DNA from: an uncultured Micrococcales bacterium | Lineage (GTDB): Bacteria; Actinomycetota; Actinomycetes; Actinomycetales; Microbacteriaceae | NCBI GenBank assembly: GCA_913056225.1 | Contig: CAJXMQ010000011.1 | Coordinates: 1-20,772, forward strand | Reading direction: 5' to 3' | DNA length: 20,772 nucleotides | Part shown: piece by piece, positions 13,774 to 20,772 of the stretch | How positions within the stretch are numbered: the stretch's first letter is position 1 | How the letters are laid out: each line of letters opens with the position of its first letter | The notes under the pieces: generated by a model | Database searches by the model: none | The model's input: the letters and a program-made list of their open reading frames with translations, nothing else | Told to the model about the DNA's origin: nothing | Translations under genes and position numbers: made by a program

Positions 13774-14265
13774 GTGAACTTTGAACTGCTAATTCTGGCC
13801 ATCCCGTTTGGTTATTTTTTGGCTGTTGCTGGGCCACTTGCAGTCATTGACCTCAAATCTCATAGATTGCCTAATGTCATGACCTTGCCAGGGGTGGCAA
13901 TTTCGATAACTTCAATTTCTTTGGTTGCAGTGATTTACTCAAAATACCTGCAACTGATAATTGCCATCGGAATCGCACTTCTAGTTTTGATTATCGGCTA
14001 CCCGCTTGCCAGAGCAGAGCTATTGGGGATGGGAGATATCAAGTTGGTCATTGGCTTCGCGCTTCCCGTTTCTTTTATTTCACCCATGGCGCTGTTGATC
14101 GGGGTCGCGATTAGTTTGGGGGTTGCCAACCTGTTTTTGCTTCCCAGGCTGATTGCCAGAAAGCTCAGAGCCAACTCAGCAATTCCACTGGGACCTTATT
14201 TACTGGTTGGACTGCTGGCGGTGTTTGGGTTTCAGTTATGGCAGATTAGCCCTGTGGTGGTCTAG
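13774..14265 (+). CDS. A24 family prepilin peptidase
   Basis: Polytopic membrane aspartyl protease that cleaves leader peptides of type IV or Tad pilins. The two catalytic aspartates are D26 in VIDLKSHRLPN and D88 in LLGMGDIKL (the GxGDxK signature). At 163 residues with about five to six hydrophobic segments it contains only the peptidase domain, lacking the N-terminal cysteine-rich methyltransferase domain of PilD, as is usual for small actinobacterial or TadV-like members. It stands alone here: no pilin or assembly genes are in the window, so its substrates must be encoded elsewhere. The GTG start is supported by the -10-like element 6 nt upstream. Its last 20 bases overlap the 3' end of convergent fumC. 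Confidence 0.87.
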   Translation: MNFELLILAIPFGYFLAVAGPLAVIDLKSHRLPNVMTLPGVAISITSISLVAVIYSKYLQLIIAIGIALLVLIIGYPLARAELLGMGDIKLVIGFALPVSFISPMALLIGVAISLGVANLFLLPRLIARKLRANSAIPLGPYLLVGLLAVFGFQLWQISPVVV

Positions 14266-15637
14266 TCATTGGCAACACATCCAGTAATTGATCCAGTTGC
14301 TCGATGGTTATCTCGCCTGCTTCTACAATTCCCAGCTCGATGACCGCTTCTTTCACAGTCAGTCCTTTTTCAACCGCGTACTTTGCAACCTTGGCCGCTT
14401 TCTCATAGCCAATAACTCTGTTCAGCGGAGTAACGATTGAGGGGGAGGACTCGGCAAGAGCTCTAGCTCTTTCGGTGTTGGCAACCAGACCCTCGATAGT
14501 TTTATCAGCCAAGACTCGGCTTGAATTTGAAAGCAATCTAACTGATTCCAACACAGAACTTCCCATCACTGGAATCGCCACATTCAGCTCAAAAGAACCA
14601 CTGGCTCCGGCCCAGCTCACTGTCGCATCGTTGCCGATGACCCTGGCGCAAACCATCAAGACAGCCTCGGGAATTACAGGGTTTACCTTGCCAGGCATGA
14701 TTGATGATCCAGGTTGAAGGTCTGGAATTTGGATTTCTGCAAGGCCAGTGTTTGGCCCAGAACCCATCCAGCGAAGGTCGTTATTGATTTTGGTGAGGCT
14801 TACGGCGATGGTCTTCATGGCACCACTCACCTCAACAAGTGAATCTCTTGCTCCCTGAGCTTCAAAGTGGTCGCGAGCCTCTGTGATTGGCAATCCTGTT
14901 TCTTTGGCAATCTGTGAGATTACTTTCTGAGGGAACCCAAATGGGGTGTTGATGCCAGTTCCAGTCGCCGTTCCACCTTGCGGGAGTTCCGCAACTCTTG
15001 GCAGAGCTGATTCAATTCTTTCGATGCCGTATCGAATCTGAGCTGCATATCCTGCAAACTCTTGTCCAAGTGTCACCGGAGTTGCATCCATCAGGTGCGT
15101 GCGACCTGATTTCACAGTGTCTTTCCACTGCTCAGCTTTTGCCTCCAGGCGTTTGGCGAGATAATCCAGAGCTGGAATTAGATCCTTGATCAGGGATTCT
15201 GTAACGGCGATGTGGACAGATGATGGAAACACGTCATTGGAGCTCTGAGAGGCATTCACGTGGTCATTCGGGTGCACCTCTGAGCCGAGTGCCTCGGTGG
15301 CAAGGGTTGCCAAGACCTCGTTCATGTTCATGTTTGAACTTGTGCCACTTCCTGTCTGATAGGTGTCAACGGGGAATTGGTCAAGGTGTTGACCAGAAAT
15401 TATCAGGTCGGCGCTATCGGCGATTGCCTTACCGATGGAGGCCTCGATGACACCCAGTTCAACATTGGCTAGGGCTGCTGCTTTTTTGATTCTTGCAAGT
15501 GCTTGGATATGGGCGGGTTCTAAGCCCCTGCCGCTAATTGGAAAATTCTCAACCGCTCTCTGGGTTTGGGCTCGATACAGGGCATCTACGGGAACTTTAA
15601 CCTCTCCCATGGTGTCGTGTTCAATGCGGTATTCCAT
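14246..15637 (-). CDS. fumC: Class II fumarate hydratase
   Basis: Iron-independent fumarase that interconverts fumarate and malate in the TCA cycle. Substrate-site blocks are intact: TGSGTSSNMNMNEV (95-108), the B-site HPND (122-125), SSNDVFP (132-138), catalytic H181 in SGRTHLMDATPV, and the flexible loop GSSIMPGKVNP with catalytic S311. These features and the fumarase-type N-terminus separate it from aspartase and argininosuccinate lyase. It has 463 residues, full length. The ATG is preceded by GGAGG 5 nt upstream on the minus strand. It is the last gene of the xseA-xseB-DUF4245-fumC run, 11 bp after DUF4245. In mycobacteria glpX normally lies between these two; it is absent here. Confidence 0.96.
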   Translation of the reverse strand: MEYRIEHDTMGEVKVPVDALYRAQTQRAVENFPISGRGLEPAHIQALARIKKAAALANVELGVIEASIGKAIADSADLIISGQHLDQFPVDTYQTGSGTSSNMNMNEVLATLATEALGSEVHPNDHVNASQSSNDVFPSSVHIAVTESLIKDLIPALDYLAKRLEAKAEQWKDTVKSGRTHLMDATPVTLGQEFAGYAAQIRYGIERIESALPRVAELPQGGTATGTGINTPFGFPQKVISQIAKETGLPITEARDHFEAQGARDSLVEVSGAMKTIAVSLTKINNDLRWMGSGPNTGLAEIQIPDLQPGSSIMPGKVNPVIPEAVLMVCARVIGNDATVSWAGASGSFELNVAIPVMGSSVLESVRLLSNSSRVLADKTIEGLVANTERARALAESSPSIVTPLNRVIGYEKAAKVAKYAVEKGLTVKEAVIELGIVEAGEITIEQLDQLLDVLPMTRPPQG

Positions 15638-15648
15638 TTTTCCTCCAG

Positions 15649-16197
15649 CTAGTTGATTTCCACCTGAGCTGCAATAGAGCCAATCGCATCCTCTGTGGCT
15701 GTTCCATAAATCAGAATAGCGTTTTGCTCGAATTCATATACGAGCGCATAGTGTTTTGTTTCCTTGGGGCTGGAGGGCGTTAGGTCTTCCCAAACCTGCC
15801 AAGTATTTCCGTTAATTTCGCGTTCACCGCTTTGCCAGTTTCCCTGCAATTCCAAAGCCAACCAGGTTGGGTCTATGCCAAATCCCTGCTGAATTCCGAT
15901 GAATTGATTGTTATCGGTGACTATGCCTATAAACCAGCTCTGCACCCCTGCAGTTTGTTCAAGCCTGGCGGAGTTAGCCCACCAAGACTGGTCAAGCTCG
16001 GGAACGAAAACATCTTCTCCAATAGCAGCCTCGGCAGCAATCGCTTCTGATTGATAGTCCACCCTTTGAATCTGCATGGAGTCGTCTCTTGGGACAATCA
16101 TGATGATTAGAGCCGTCGCCAAAACCGCAACTATCAACGAAAGTGCGAGGTTGTTTACCGTCTGTTTCGCCCTGCGCTTGGCAGCAGCGTCACTCAC
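15649..16197 (-). CDS. DUF4245 family membrane-anchored protein
   Basis: Actinobacterial family of unknown function, 182 residues. A basic N-terminus (AAAKRRAKQTVNN) precedes one transmembrane helix at about residues 17-35 ending in the family-typical VPR, so the rest should be extracytoplasmic. The outer domain includes the motif DQSWWANSARLEQTAGVQSW, in line with the P-x-LP-x-W-x(2)-SAR pattern I recall for the family, and ends IYGTATEDAIGSIAAQVE. No cysteines or catalytic motif are evident. The GTG start at complement 16197 overlaps the end of xseB by 8 nt, with GGAG 8 nt upstream, so translation is coupled. Its position between xseB and fumC is conserved in actinobacteria. Confidence 0.85.
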   Translation of the reverse strand: MSDAAAKRRAKQTVNNLALSLIVAVLATALIIMIVPRDDSMQIQRVDYQSEAIAAEAAIGEDVFVPELDQSWWANSARLEQTAGVQSWFIGIVTDNNQFIGIQQGFGIDPTWLALELQGNWQSGEREINGNTWQVWEDLTPSSPKETKHYALVYEFEQNAILIYGTATEDAIGSIAAQVEIN

Positions 16198-16405
16198 TGG
16201 TTTGCTCCAGTGCCTGGTCTAATTTCTTTCTAGCCCCACTGAGCCAAGATTCGCAGTGTTTTGCCAAGGCTTCGCCACGTTCCCAAAGTTTCATCGAATC
16301 CTCCAGGCTGACATTCTGTTGCTCTAGTTCGGCAACCACTTTTTGAAGCTCATCGCGGGCTTGCTCAAAGCTCATTTCCAATACATCTGCGTTTTGATCA
16401 CTCAT
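16190..16405 (-). CDS. xseB: Exodeoxyribonuclease VII small subunit
   Basis: Small helical subunit that binds several copies per XseA to form exonuclease VII, which degrades single-stranded DNA from both ends. It has 71 residues with the signature SFEQARDELQKVVAELEQ followed by LEDSMKLWERGEALAKHC, typical of XseB. The ATG at complement 16405 overlaps the 3' end of xseA by 8 nt, and its own end overlaps DUF4245 by 8 nt, so three genes are translationally linked. Confidence 0.94.
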   Translation of the reverse strand: MSDQNADVLEMSFEQARDELQKVVAELEQQNVSLEDSMKLWERGEALAKHCESWLSGARKKLDQALEQTSE

Positions 16406-17645
16406 CTATTTCTATAACCCCTTCAGCGGTTGCAGTTATTTCAAATTTGTGGCTTCGAATTTGAAGTTTTTGACCAACTTCAGTGTTTTTATCCACCGCA
16501 TTGCCATTTTCGTCTCTTACCAGGCTGTAGCCGCGTTTTAGCGTCAACTGGGGGGATAGCGCCTTGGCTTGATTATGAAGCGTCCTGATCTCGGTCTCGG
16601 CCCTGTCAAGACGAACTGACATGCGCTCACGCATCAATGAAACACGCTCGTTCAAACCCTCACTTGCCAGATCGATGAAACCATACGGGTTTGCAATTAT
16701 CGGCCTGGAGCGAAGTGAGTCAATTAGGGCCTGCTCGCTATCAAGCTTGACTTGAATCCGGTAGCGAACACGAGCCAAAAGATCACCGAGTTTTCTTCGC
16801 TCCTCGCCAATGTCAGGGACGACTCGCTTGGCCGCATCGGTTGGAGTGGAGGCGCGGAGGTCAGCAACATCATCCAGTAGTGGTTTGTCATTTTCGTGAC
16901 CAATGGCGCTCACGATTGGAGTTTTTGCAGTGGCGGCTGCGCGAACCAACTGCTCGTCGCTAAAGATAAGCAAATCTTGAAATGACCCTCCACCACGAGC
17001 AATGATGATGACATCCACCTCTGGGTTTTCATCAAGCTCACCAATTGCGAAGATAATCTCAGAAATTGCCTTTTCTCCCTGCACCAGGGTGTTTATAACT
17101 TCAAAGTCAACCTCTGGCCAGCGAAGCTTGGCATTTTCTAAAACGTCTTTTTCGGCGTCGCTGCCGCGACCGGTAATCAGGCCAATCTTGTTGGGCAGAA
17201 AAGGCAAGGCGGTTTTGTTCTCATCAAGGGTCAGACCCTCAGCTGTCAGCTGTTTCCTGAGCCTCTCGATTCTTTCTAAGATCTCGCCAAGACCGACTTT
17301 TTTGAGCTCAAAAACCTGCATGCTGATGCGCCCGTTTTTAGCCCAGAACTGTGGACGAATCAGTCCAACCACTCGATCTCCCTGAGCCAGGTCGGGGTCA
17401 ATTAGTTGATTGGAGCCTTTCCAGGCGTGAATTGAAATCGAATTCTCTGTCTGCAGATCGCGAAGTTCTGCAAACAGGTTTCCACCACGGTTGTTTATTT
17501 GAGAAAGTTCACCCTCAACCCAGACTTTTCCTAGTCGCTCAACCCAATCTTTGATGGATTTTGAGAAAGCAGAAACCGGCCATGGGGAATGCTCACTTGA
17601 AACCTTTGATTGACTCTCAGTGGAATCACTGGTGGTTTCGTTCAT
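16398..17645 (-). CDS. xseA: Exodeoxyribonuclease VII large subunit
   Basis: Catalytic subunit of exonuclease VII. The N-terminal OB-fold (about residues 22-120; KDWVERLGKVWVEGELSQ) binds single-stranded DNA. The catalytic domain carries KIGLITGRGSDAEKDV, ARGGGSFQDLLIFSDEQLVRA and AIGHENDKPLLDDVADLRAS, including the conserved aspartates and histidine. A long coiled-coil region follows, then the C-terminal LKRGYSLVRDENG. It has 415 residues, normal length. The ATG has a short GAGG 4 nt upstream on the minus strand. It is divergent to ispH with only 25 bp between starts, and heads the minus-strand run ending in fumC. Confidence 0.96.
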   Translation of the reverse strand: MNETTSDSTESQSKVSSEHSPWPVSAFSKSIKDWVERLGKVWVEGELSQINNRGGNLFAELRDLQTENSISIHAWKGSNQLIDPDLAQGDRVVGLIRPQFWAKNGRISMQVFELKKVGLGEILERIERLRKQLTAEGLTLDENKTALPFLPNKIGLITGRGSDAEKDVLENAKLRWPEVDFEVINTLVQGEKAISEIIFAIGELDENPEVDVIIIARGGGSFQDLLIFSDEQLVRAAATAKTPIVSAIGHENDKPLLDDVADLRASTPTDAAKRVVPDIGEERRKLGDLLARVRYRIQVKLDSEQALIDSLRSRPIIANPYGFIDLASEGLNERVSLMRERMSVRLDRAETEIRTLHNQAKALSPQLTLKRGYSLVRDENGNAVDKNTEVGQKLQIRSHKFEITATAEGVIEIDE

Positions 17646-17670
17646 GAGGCCTCGCGATTAGACTTGAAGG
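17646..17670. promoter_or_regulatory. 25-bp divergent xseA-ispH promoter region
   Basis: Plus strand: TAGACT (17659-17664), 6 nt, GTG of ispH at 17671, a leaderless arrangement. Minus strand: TCTAAT (complement 17662-17657) overlaps it and could be a -10 for xseA with its Shine-Dalgarno GAGG just before the ATG. The two -10 candidates occupy nearly the same bases, so the promoter may be bidirectional or the polymerases mutually exclusive. Confidence 0.45.
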
Positions 17671-18699
17671 GTGAGCGCAATTAACAATACTCAGACTACC
17701 GACAGCAAAGCTTCAAAGAAAGTTCTCCTAGCCGCCCCTAGGGGTTATTGTGCTGGTGTTGACAGGGCAGTAATTGCTGTTGAAAAAGCTTTGGATCACT
17801 ACGGAGCTCCGGTTTATGTGCGCAAGCAAATCGTTCACAACCAGTTCGTGGTTGAGACCCTGGAGCGTCGAGGAGCAATATTCGTTGAAGAGGTAGACGA
17901 GATACCAGAGGGTGCCGTCACAATCTTCTCAGCCCACGGAGTTTCCCCTGCTGTTGTGCAAGAGGCTCAAAGTCGCAACCTACACACCATTGACGCAACC
18001 TGCCCATTGGTAACAAAGGTTCATAAAGAGGTTCAAAGATTTGATCGTGAAGGCTATGACATTTTGCTAATCGGTCACGACGGTCACGAAGAGGTTGAGG
18101 GAACCGCCGGCGAGGCTCCCCACGCTGTTCAACTAATTGACGGCGATGAAGATATTGAAAATGTGAAGATCAAGGATCCAGAAAAAGTTATTTGGCTAAG
18201 CCAAACCACGCTAAGTGTTGACGAGACCATGGACACTGTGAACAAGCTTCGTAAGAAGCTTCCAACTTTGCAAAACCCACCCTCAGATGACATTTGCTAC
18301 GCCACCCAAAACCGTCAGGTAGCTATCAAAAAAATTGGTGCTCAGTCAGATCTGGTAATCGTGGTCGGAAGTGACAATTCCTCAAACACAGTTCGTTTGG
18401 TAGAAGTTGCCCTGGATGCTGGGGCTAAGGCTGCCTACCGAGTAGAGGACGAGCGAGACGTCAAAGACGAGTGGTTTGAAGGTGTCAGCACCGTTGGTGT
18501 CTCAAGCGGAGCTTCGGTGCCGGAGATCCTTGTGAATCGAGTGTTGAGAGACCTAGCTGAAAGAGGGTTCAACGATGTTGAAACCGTCACCACAGCTGAA
18601 GAGGATATTCAATTCTCCCTGCCTAAGGAATTGAGAAAAGACCTCAAGGCCTCAATTGAGAAAAAAGCCGCCGAGCAAGCCGCGGCAAAGGCTAACTAG
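17671..18699 (+). CDS. ispH: 4-hydroxy-3-methylbut-2-enyl diphosphate reductase
   Basis: Last enzyme of the MEP pathway: an iron-sulfur protein reducing HMBPP to IPP and DMAPP. The three cluster cysteines are present: C27 in RGYCAGVDRA, C111 in DATCPLVTKVH and C209 in DDICYATQNRQ. Active-site residues are also there: H56 (QIVHNQ), H89 (FSAHGVS), H139 and E141 (GHDGHEEVEG). The protein has 342 residues, with a charged Lys/Ala-rich tail. The GTG at 17671 lacks a properly spaced Shine-Dalgarno (GAAGG directly abuts it) and instead has TAGACT 6 nt upstream, suggesting a leaderless mRNA. A plausible consumer of its product, the cis-prenyltransferase, is in the same window. Its stop overlaps the end of convergent fbaA by 8 nt. 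Confidence 0.97.
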   Translation: MSAINNTQTTDSKASKKVLLAAPRGYCAGVDRAVIAVEKALDHYGAPVYVRKQIVHNQFVVETLERRGAIFVEEVDEIPEGAVTIFSAHGVSPAVVQEAQSRNLHTIDATCPLVTKVHKEVQRFDREGYDILLIGHDGHEEVEGTAGEAPHAVQLIDGDEDIENVKIKDPEKVIWLSQTTLSVDETMDTVNKLRKKLPTLQNPPSDDICYATQNRQVAIKKIGAQSDLVIVVGSDNSSNTVRLVEVALDAGAKAAYRVEDERDVKDEWFEGVSTVGVSSGASVPEILVNRVLRDLAERGFNDVETVTTAEEDIQFSLPKELRKDLKASIEKKAAEQAAAKAN

Positions 18700-19711
18700 C
18701 CTTCCCCGCACTACCTAGCTGGTTGCAAGCTTCAATAACTCTCTCAGCCATGCTTGCCTCAGCAAGCTTGCCCCAAGCTCTTGGGTCATAGGTTTTTTTG
18801 TTTCCAACTTCGCCGTCGATTTTTAGCACACCGTCATAGTTTTTGAACATGTGATCGGCAACTGGTCGGGTAAAGGCATACTGAGTGTCGGTATCGATGT
18901 TCATTTTGATAACACCAAACCGAACCGCATCGGCAATTTCTTTCTCGGTTGAACCGCTTCCTCCGTGGAAGACAAGATCAAAAGGCTTCTGCTTTCCATA
19001 CTTATCACCAATGGCAGTTTGAATTTCTTCCAGTAGCTCTGGTTTCAAAACAACATTGCCTGGCTTATAAACTCCGTGCACGTTTCCAAAGGTGAGAGCT
19101 GTCATGTAGCGACCGTTTTCCCCAAGACCCAGGGCTTCAACCGTCTTGATGCCATCTTCGATAGTTGTGTAAAGGTGTTCACCACTTGCGCCAACAACTC
19201 CATCTTCCTCGCCACCAACGGCTCCAACTTCAATCTCCAAAACGGAACCAACGTTTTTTGCTCTCTGCAATAAATCTTTGGCAATGTCTAGGTTCTCATC
19301 CAGATCAATTGCACTCCCATCCCACATGTGAGAGTTGAAAATAGGCTCTCCGGTGCTCTTCACCTGCTCCTGGCTGAGAGCCAGAAGTGGCACAACGAAT
19401 CCATCTAGTTGATCTTTGGCACAGTGGTCGGTGTGGATTGCAACATTGATGCCGTAGCTTTTTGCAGTTTCTCTGGCGAATGCCGCAAAGGCAACTGCTC
19501 CCTGAACTCTGTTTTTCTTATTGGCACCACTGAAGTAATCAGCACCTCCGGTGGAGACCTGAATAATGCCATTGGAGCCTGCCTGCTCAAAACCCTCCAA
19601 GGCTGCGTTTAGCATCTGCGAGTTTGCAACATTTATCGCTGGGTAGGCAAACTGGCCTTTTTTGGCCTGGTCCAACATCTCTAGGTACTGTTCCTGATTT
19701 ACTACTGGCAT
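18692..19711 (-). CDS. fbaA: Class II fructose-bisphosphate aldolase
   Basis: Zinc-dependent aldolase that interconverts fructose 1,6-bisphosphate with DHAP and glyceraldehyde 3-phosphate. Metal and catalytic residues are present: D95 and H96 in HTDHCAK, E161 in LEIEVGAVGGEEDGV, H212 in FGNVHGVYKPG, H249 in VFHGGSGS, and the NIDTDTQ loop (271-277). It has 339 residues and belongs to the longer FbaA type (E. coli 359) rather than the GatY type. The ATG has AGGAGAG upstream on the minus strand, overlapping the stop of the kinase gene 8 nt away, so the pfkB-family gene and fbaA form an operon with fbaA second. Confidence 0.97.
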   Translation of the reverse strand: MPVVNQEQYLEMLDQAKKGQFAYPAINVANSQMLNAALEGFEQAGSNGIIQVSTGGADYFSGANKKNRVQGAVAFAAFARETAKSYGINVAIHTDHCAKDQLDGFVVPLLALSQEQVKSTGEPIFNSHMWDGSAIDLDENLDIAKDLLQRAKNVGSVLEIEVGAVGGEEDGVVGASGEHLYTTIEDGIKTVEALGLGENGRYMTALTFGNVHGVYKPGNVVLKPELLEEIQTAIGDKYGKQKPFDLVFHGGSGSTEKEIADAVRFGVIKMNIDTDTQYAFTRPVADHMFKNYDGVLKIDGEVGNKKTYDPRAWGKLAEASMAERVIEACNQLGSAGKAS

Positions 19712-19719
19712 TTTCTCTC

Positions 19720-20742
19720 CTAGCCTTGAAACTCTGCCGGCTCTCTTAGCGAGGCAGATAGATCTGGTTGTTCCAAAACAACTCCGATGGGTAAGTTAGC
19801 GATTGATTTCAATCCACTCGTAGGTTGCTGAACTTTGGCTCCACCCCAGCGGACTGCTTCTCTAACGCCTTTGGCGATGTCAAAACCAACACCGAAGAGC
19901 TCTTTATCATCGGTTTTGTTCAAAGTCACCGCAGATAAAAACCCTGCAACTGTGGAATCTCCTGCACCGACGGTGTTAATCACTCTTACCGGCGGAGTGA
20001 AACCATGGACTGCATGGGTTTTGGTAACAGCCAACATTCCATCAACGCCCAAGGAGGCCAAAACGCATTCAACTCCCCAGCTGTTTAGCTCACGAGCCGC
20101 ATCAACTACGTCCTGCAGGGTGTTCAGGGTTCTACCAACACAAGATGCAAGTTCCTCGCCATTTGGCTTCATGATGGTTGCAACGCCTTCGCGCGCCCAC
20201 TGCCTAAGCGGGTCTCCACTGGTGTCCAAAACCACCTTGACTCCCATGGCTTTGGCTTTATCAAATAGTGGAATTAGATCAATAACCTGATCGGTTTCAA
20301 TGATGTTTGGATGAGCTCCAGCAACCACTAGCCATTCGGCCTCGTTTTCTTTCAGTAGCTTTAGGGTGAGGTTGACAACTTCATCCCAGTCAGCTTGCCT
20401 AAGTGGCCTTGGGTTTTCATTGACCTTGGTGGTTGGACCATTGTCCTCGATGATGGTGGTTGAAACTCGGAGAGTCCCGTCAACCCAGATGGGTGATAAA
20501 AAACTTGTTGATCCGGTTCTTTCCAAAACTGCTGGATCCGCATTGCCAATCGGCACAACTCCCGGGGCACTAATCTCTGCCAACTCCAAAGCCCGGGACA
20601 CGTTGATGCCTTTTCCAGCGAGCTCTTCGTTCACATCGTGAGCTCTGTTTACGCCACCCTCAATAAGTCTTTTTACAAAGTAGGTGCGGTCCAGGGTGGG
20701 GGACGGGGTAAGCGTGATTATCGGAGATTTTTCGCCGGACAA
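19720..20742 (-). CDS. PfkB-family hexose-phosphate kinase (1-phosphofructokinase-like)
   Basis: Ribokinase-fold sugar kinase of the FruK/LacC branch. It carries the N-terminal signature TPSPTLDRTYFV, the AGKGINVSRAL loop (42-52), TKVNENP (105-111) typical of the 1-phosphofructokinase/tagatose-6-phosphate kinase group, DTSGDPLR (173-180), KPNGEEL (192-198), and the catalytic anion-hole motif INTVGAGDSTVAGFLSA with D262. It has 340 residues, slightly longer than FruK (about 312). The substrate cannot be fixed from sequence: fructose 1-phosphate, fructose 6-phosphate or tagatose 6-phosphate are all possible. It is directly upstream of fbaA and no fructose PTS genes are visible in the window, which leaves open that it is a general phosphofructokinase. 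The TTG start at complement 20742 has AAGGAG 5 nt upstream. The leader runs off the window. Confidence 0.85.
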   Translation of the reverse strand: MSGEKSPIITLTPSPTLDRTYFVKRLIEGGVNRAHDVNEELAGKGINVSRALELAEISAPGVVPIGNADPAVLERTGSTSFLSPIWVDGTLRVSTTIIEDNGPTTKVNENPRPLRQADWDEVVNLTLKLLKENEAEWLVVAGAHPNIIETDQVIDLIPLFDKAKAMGVKVVLDTSGDPLRQWAREGVATIMKPNGEELASCVGRTLNTLQDVVDAARELNSWGVECVLASLGVDGMLAVTKTHAVHGFTPPVRVINTVGAGDSTVAGFLSAVTLNKTDDKELFGVGFDIAKGVREAVRWGGAKVQQPTSGLKSIANLPIGVVLEQPDLSASLREPAEFQG

Positions 20743-20772
20743 ATGGACTCCTTATTTTCCCGGTGCAAGATT

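Noticed and set aside
16487..16495. Second DnaA-box-like sequence (TTATCCACC)
   Set aside because: One mismatch and inside the xseA coding sequence; not supported as a site.
19835..20290. 151-residue plus-strand frame inside the kinase gene
   Set aside because: Low-complexity Ser/Thr/Pro composition typical of antisense frames; the kinase is intact on the other strand.
1..20772. Mobile element, prophage, toxin-antitoxin, defence island or CRISPR array
   Set aside because: No transposase, integrase, inverted-repeat pair, spacer array or defence motif was seen; gene order is conserved housekeeping. The PIN domain belongs to PIN-PhoH, not to a VapBC pair.

Overview
This window is an ordinary chromosomal stretch of a small-genome actinobacterium. 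It holds 24 protein genes and one tRNA, with no mobile element, CRISPR array or phage gene. GC looks close to one half by eye. The lineage call rests on gene order and on actinobacterial families: DUF501, DUF4307, DUF4245, PIN-PhoH, and a DivIC/FtsB gene next to enolase. The HisRS resembles the type I recall from Microbacteriaceae. My best guess is a streamlined freshwater Microbacteriaceae (Rhodoluna/Aquiluna-like). That is inference and was not tested by any search.

Layout. Positions 1-6640 (+) carry the end of mfd, then mazG, hisS, eno, ftsB/divIC, DUF501 and a type II NADH dehydrogenase. A tRNA gene with anticodon UAA follows at 6647-6719, then lemA, htpX and ilvA (6792-9524, +). Next comes greA with a DUF4307 gene (-), a small membrane protein (+), trhA/hemolysin III (-), a short-type cis-prenyltransferase (+), PIN-PhoH (+) and an A24 prepilin peptidase (+). 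After that lie the minus-strand run xseA-xseB-DUF4245-fumC, divergent ispH (+), and the minus-strand pair pfkB-family kinase then fbaA.

Gene order matches two conserved actinobacterial blocks, as I remember them from Mycobacterium: mfd-mazG-eno-divIC-DUF501-ppx, and greA-DUF4307-mca-small protein-hemolysin III-cis-prenyltransferase ... phoH-fum-glpX-DUF4245-xseBA-ispH. Several usual members are missing from their slots (ppx, mca, a DUF255-type gene, glpX). This fits reductive evolution.

Functionally the window covers transcription-repair and elongation control (mfd, greA), nucleotide cleanup (mazG), exonuclease VII, central carbon metabolism (eno, fbaA, pfkB kinase, fumC), respiration (ndh), isoprenoid synthesis (ispH, cis-prenyltransferase), threonine deamination (ilvA), membrane protein quality control (lemA-htpX) and division (ftsB).

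I did not find a convincing undescribed multi-gene system. The interesting signals are in expression architecture. Five genes have TAnnnT exactly 6 nt before an ATG/GTG start, which suggests leaderless mRNAs. All four convergent gene pairs overlap at their stop codons. Divergent spacers are only 25-38 bp. The phoH leader can pair with its own ribosome binding site, and an intrinsic terminator sits just upstream of greA. The UAA tRNA has a short variable arm. No gene-free stretch exceeds 300 bases; the longest without a CDS is 6641-6791, which contains the tRNA.
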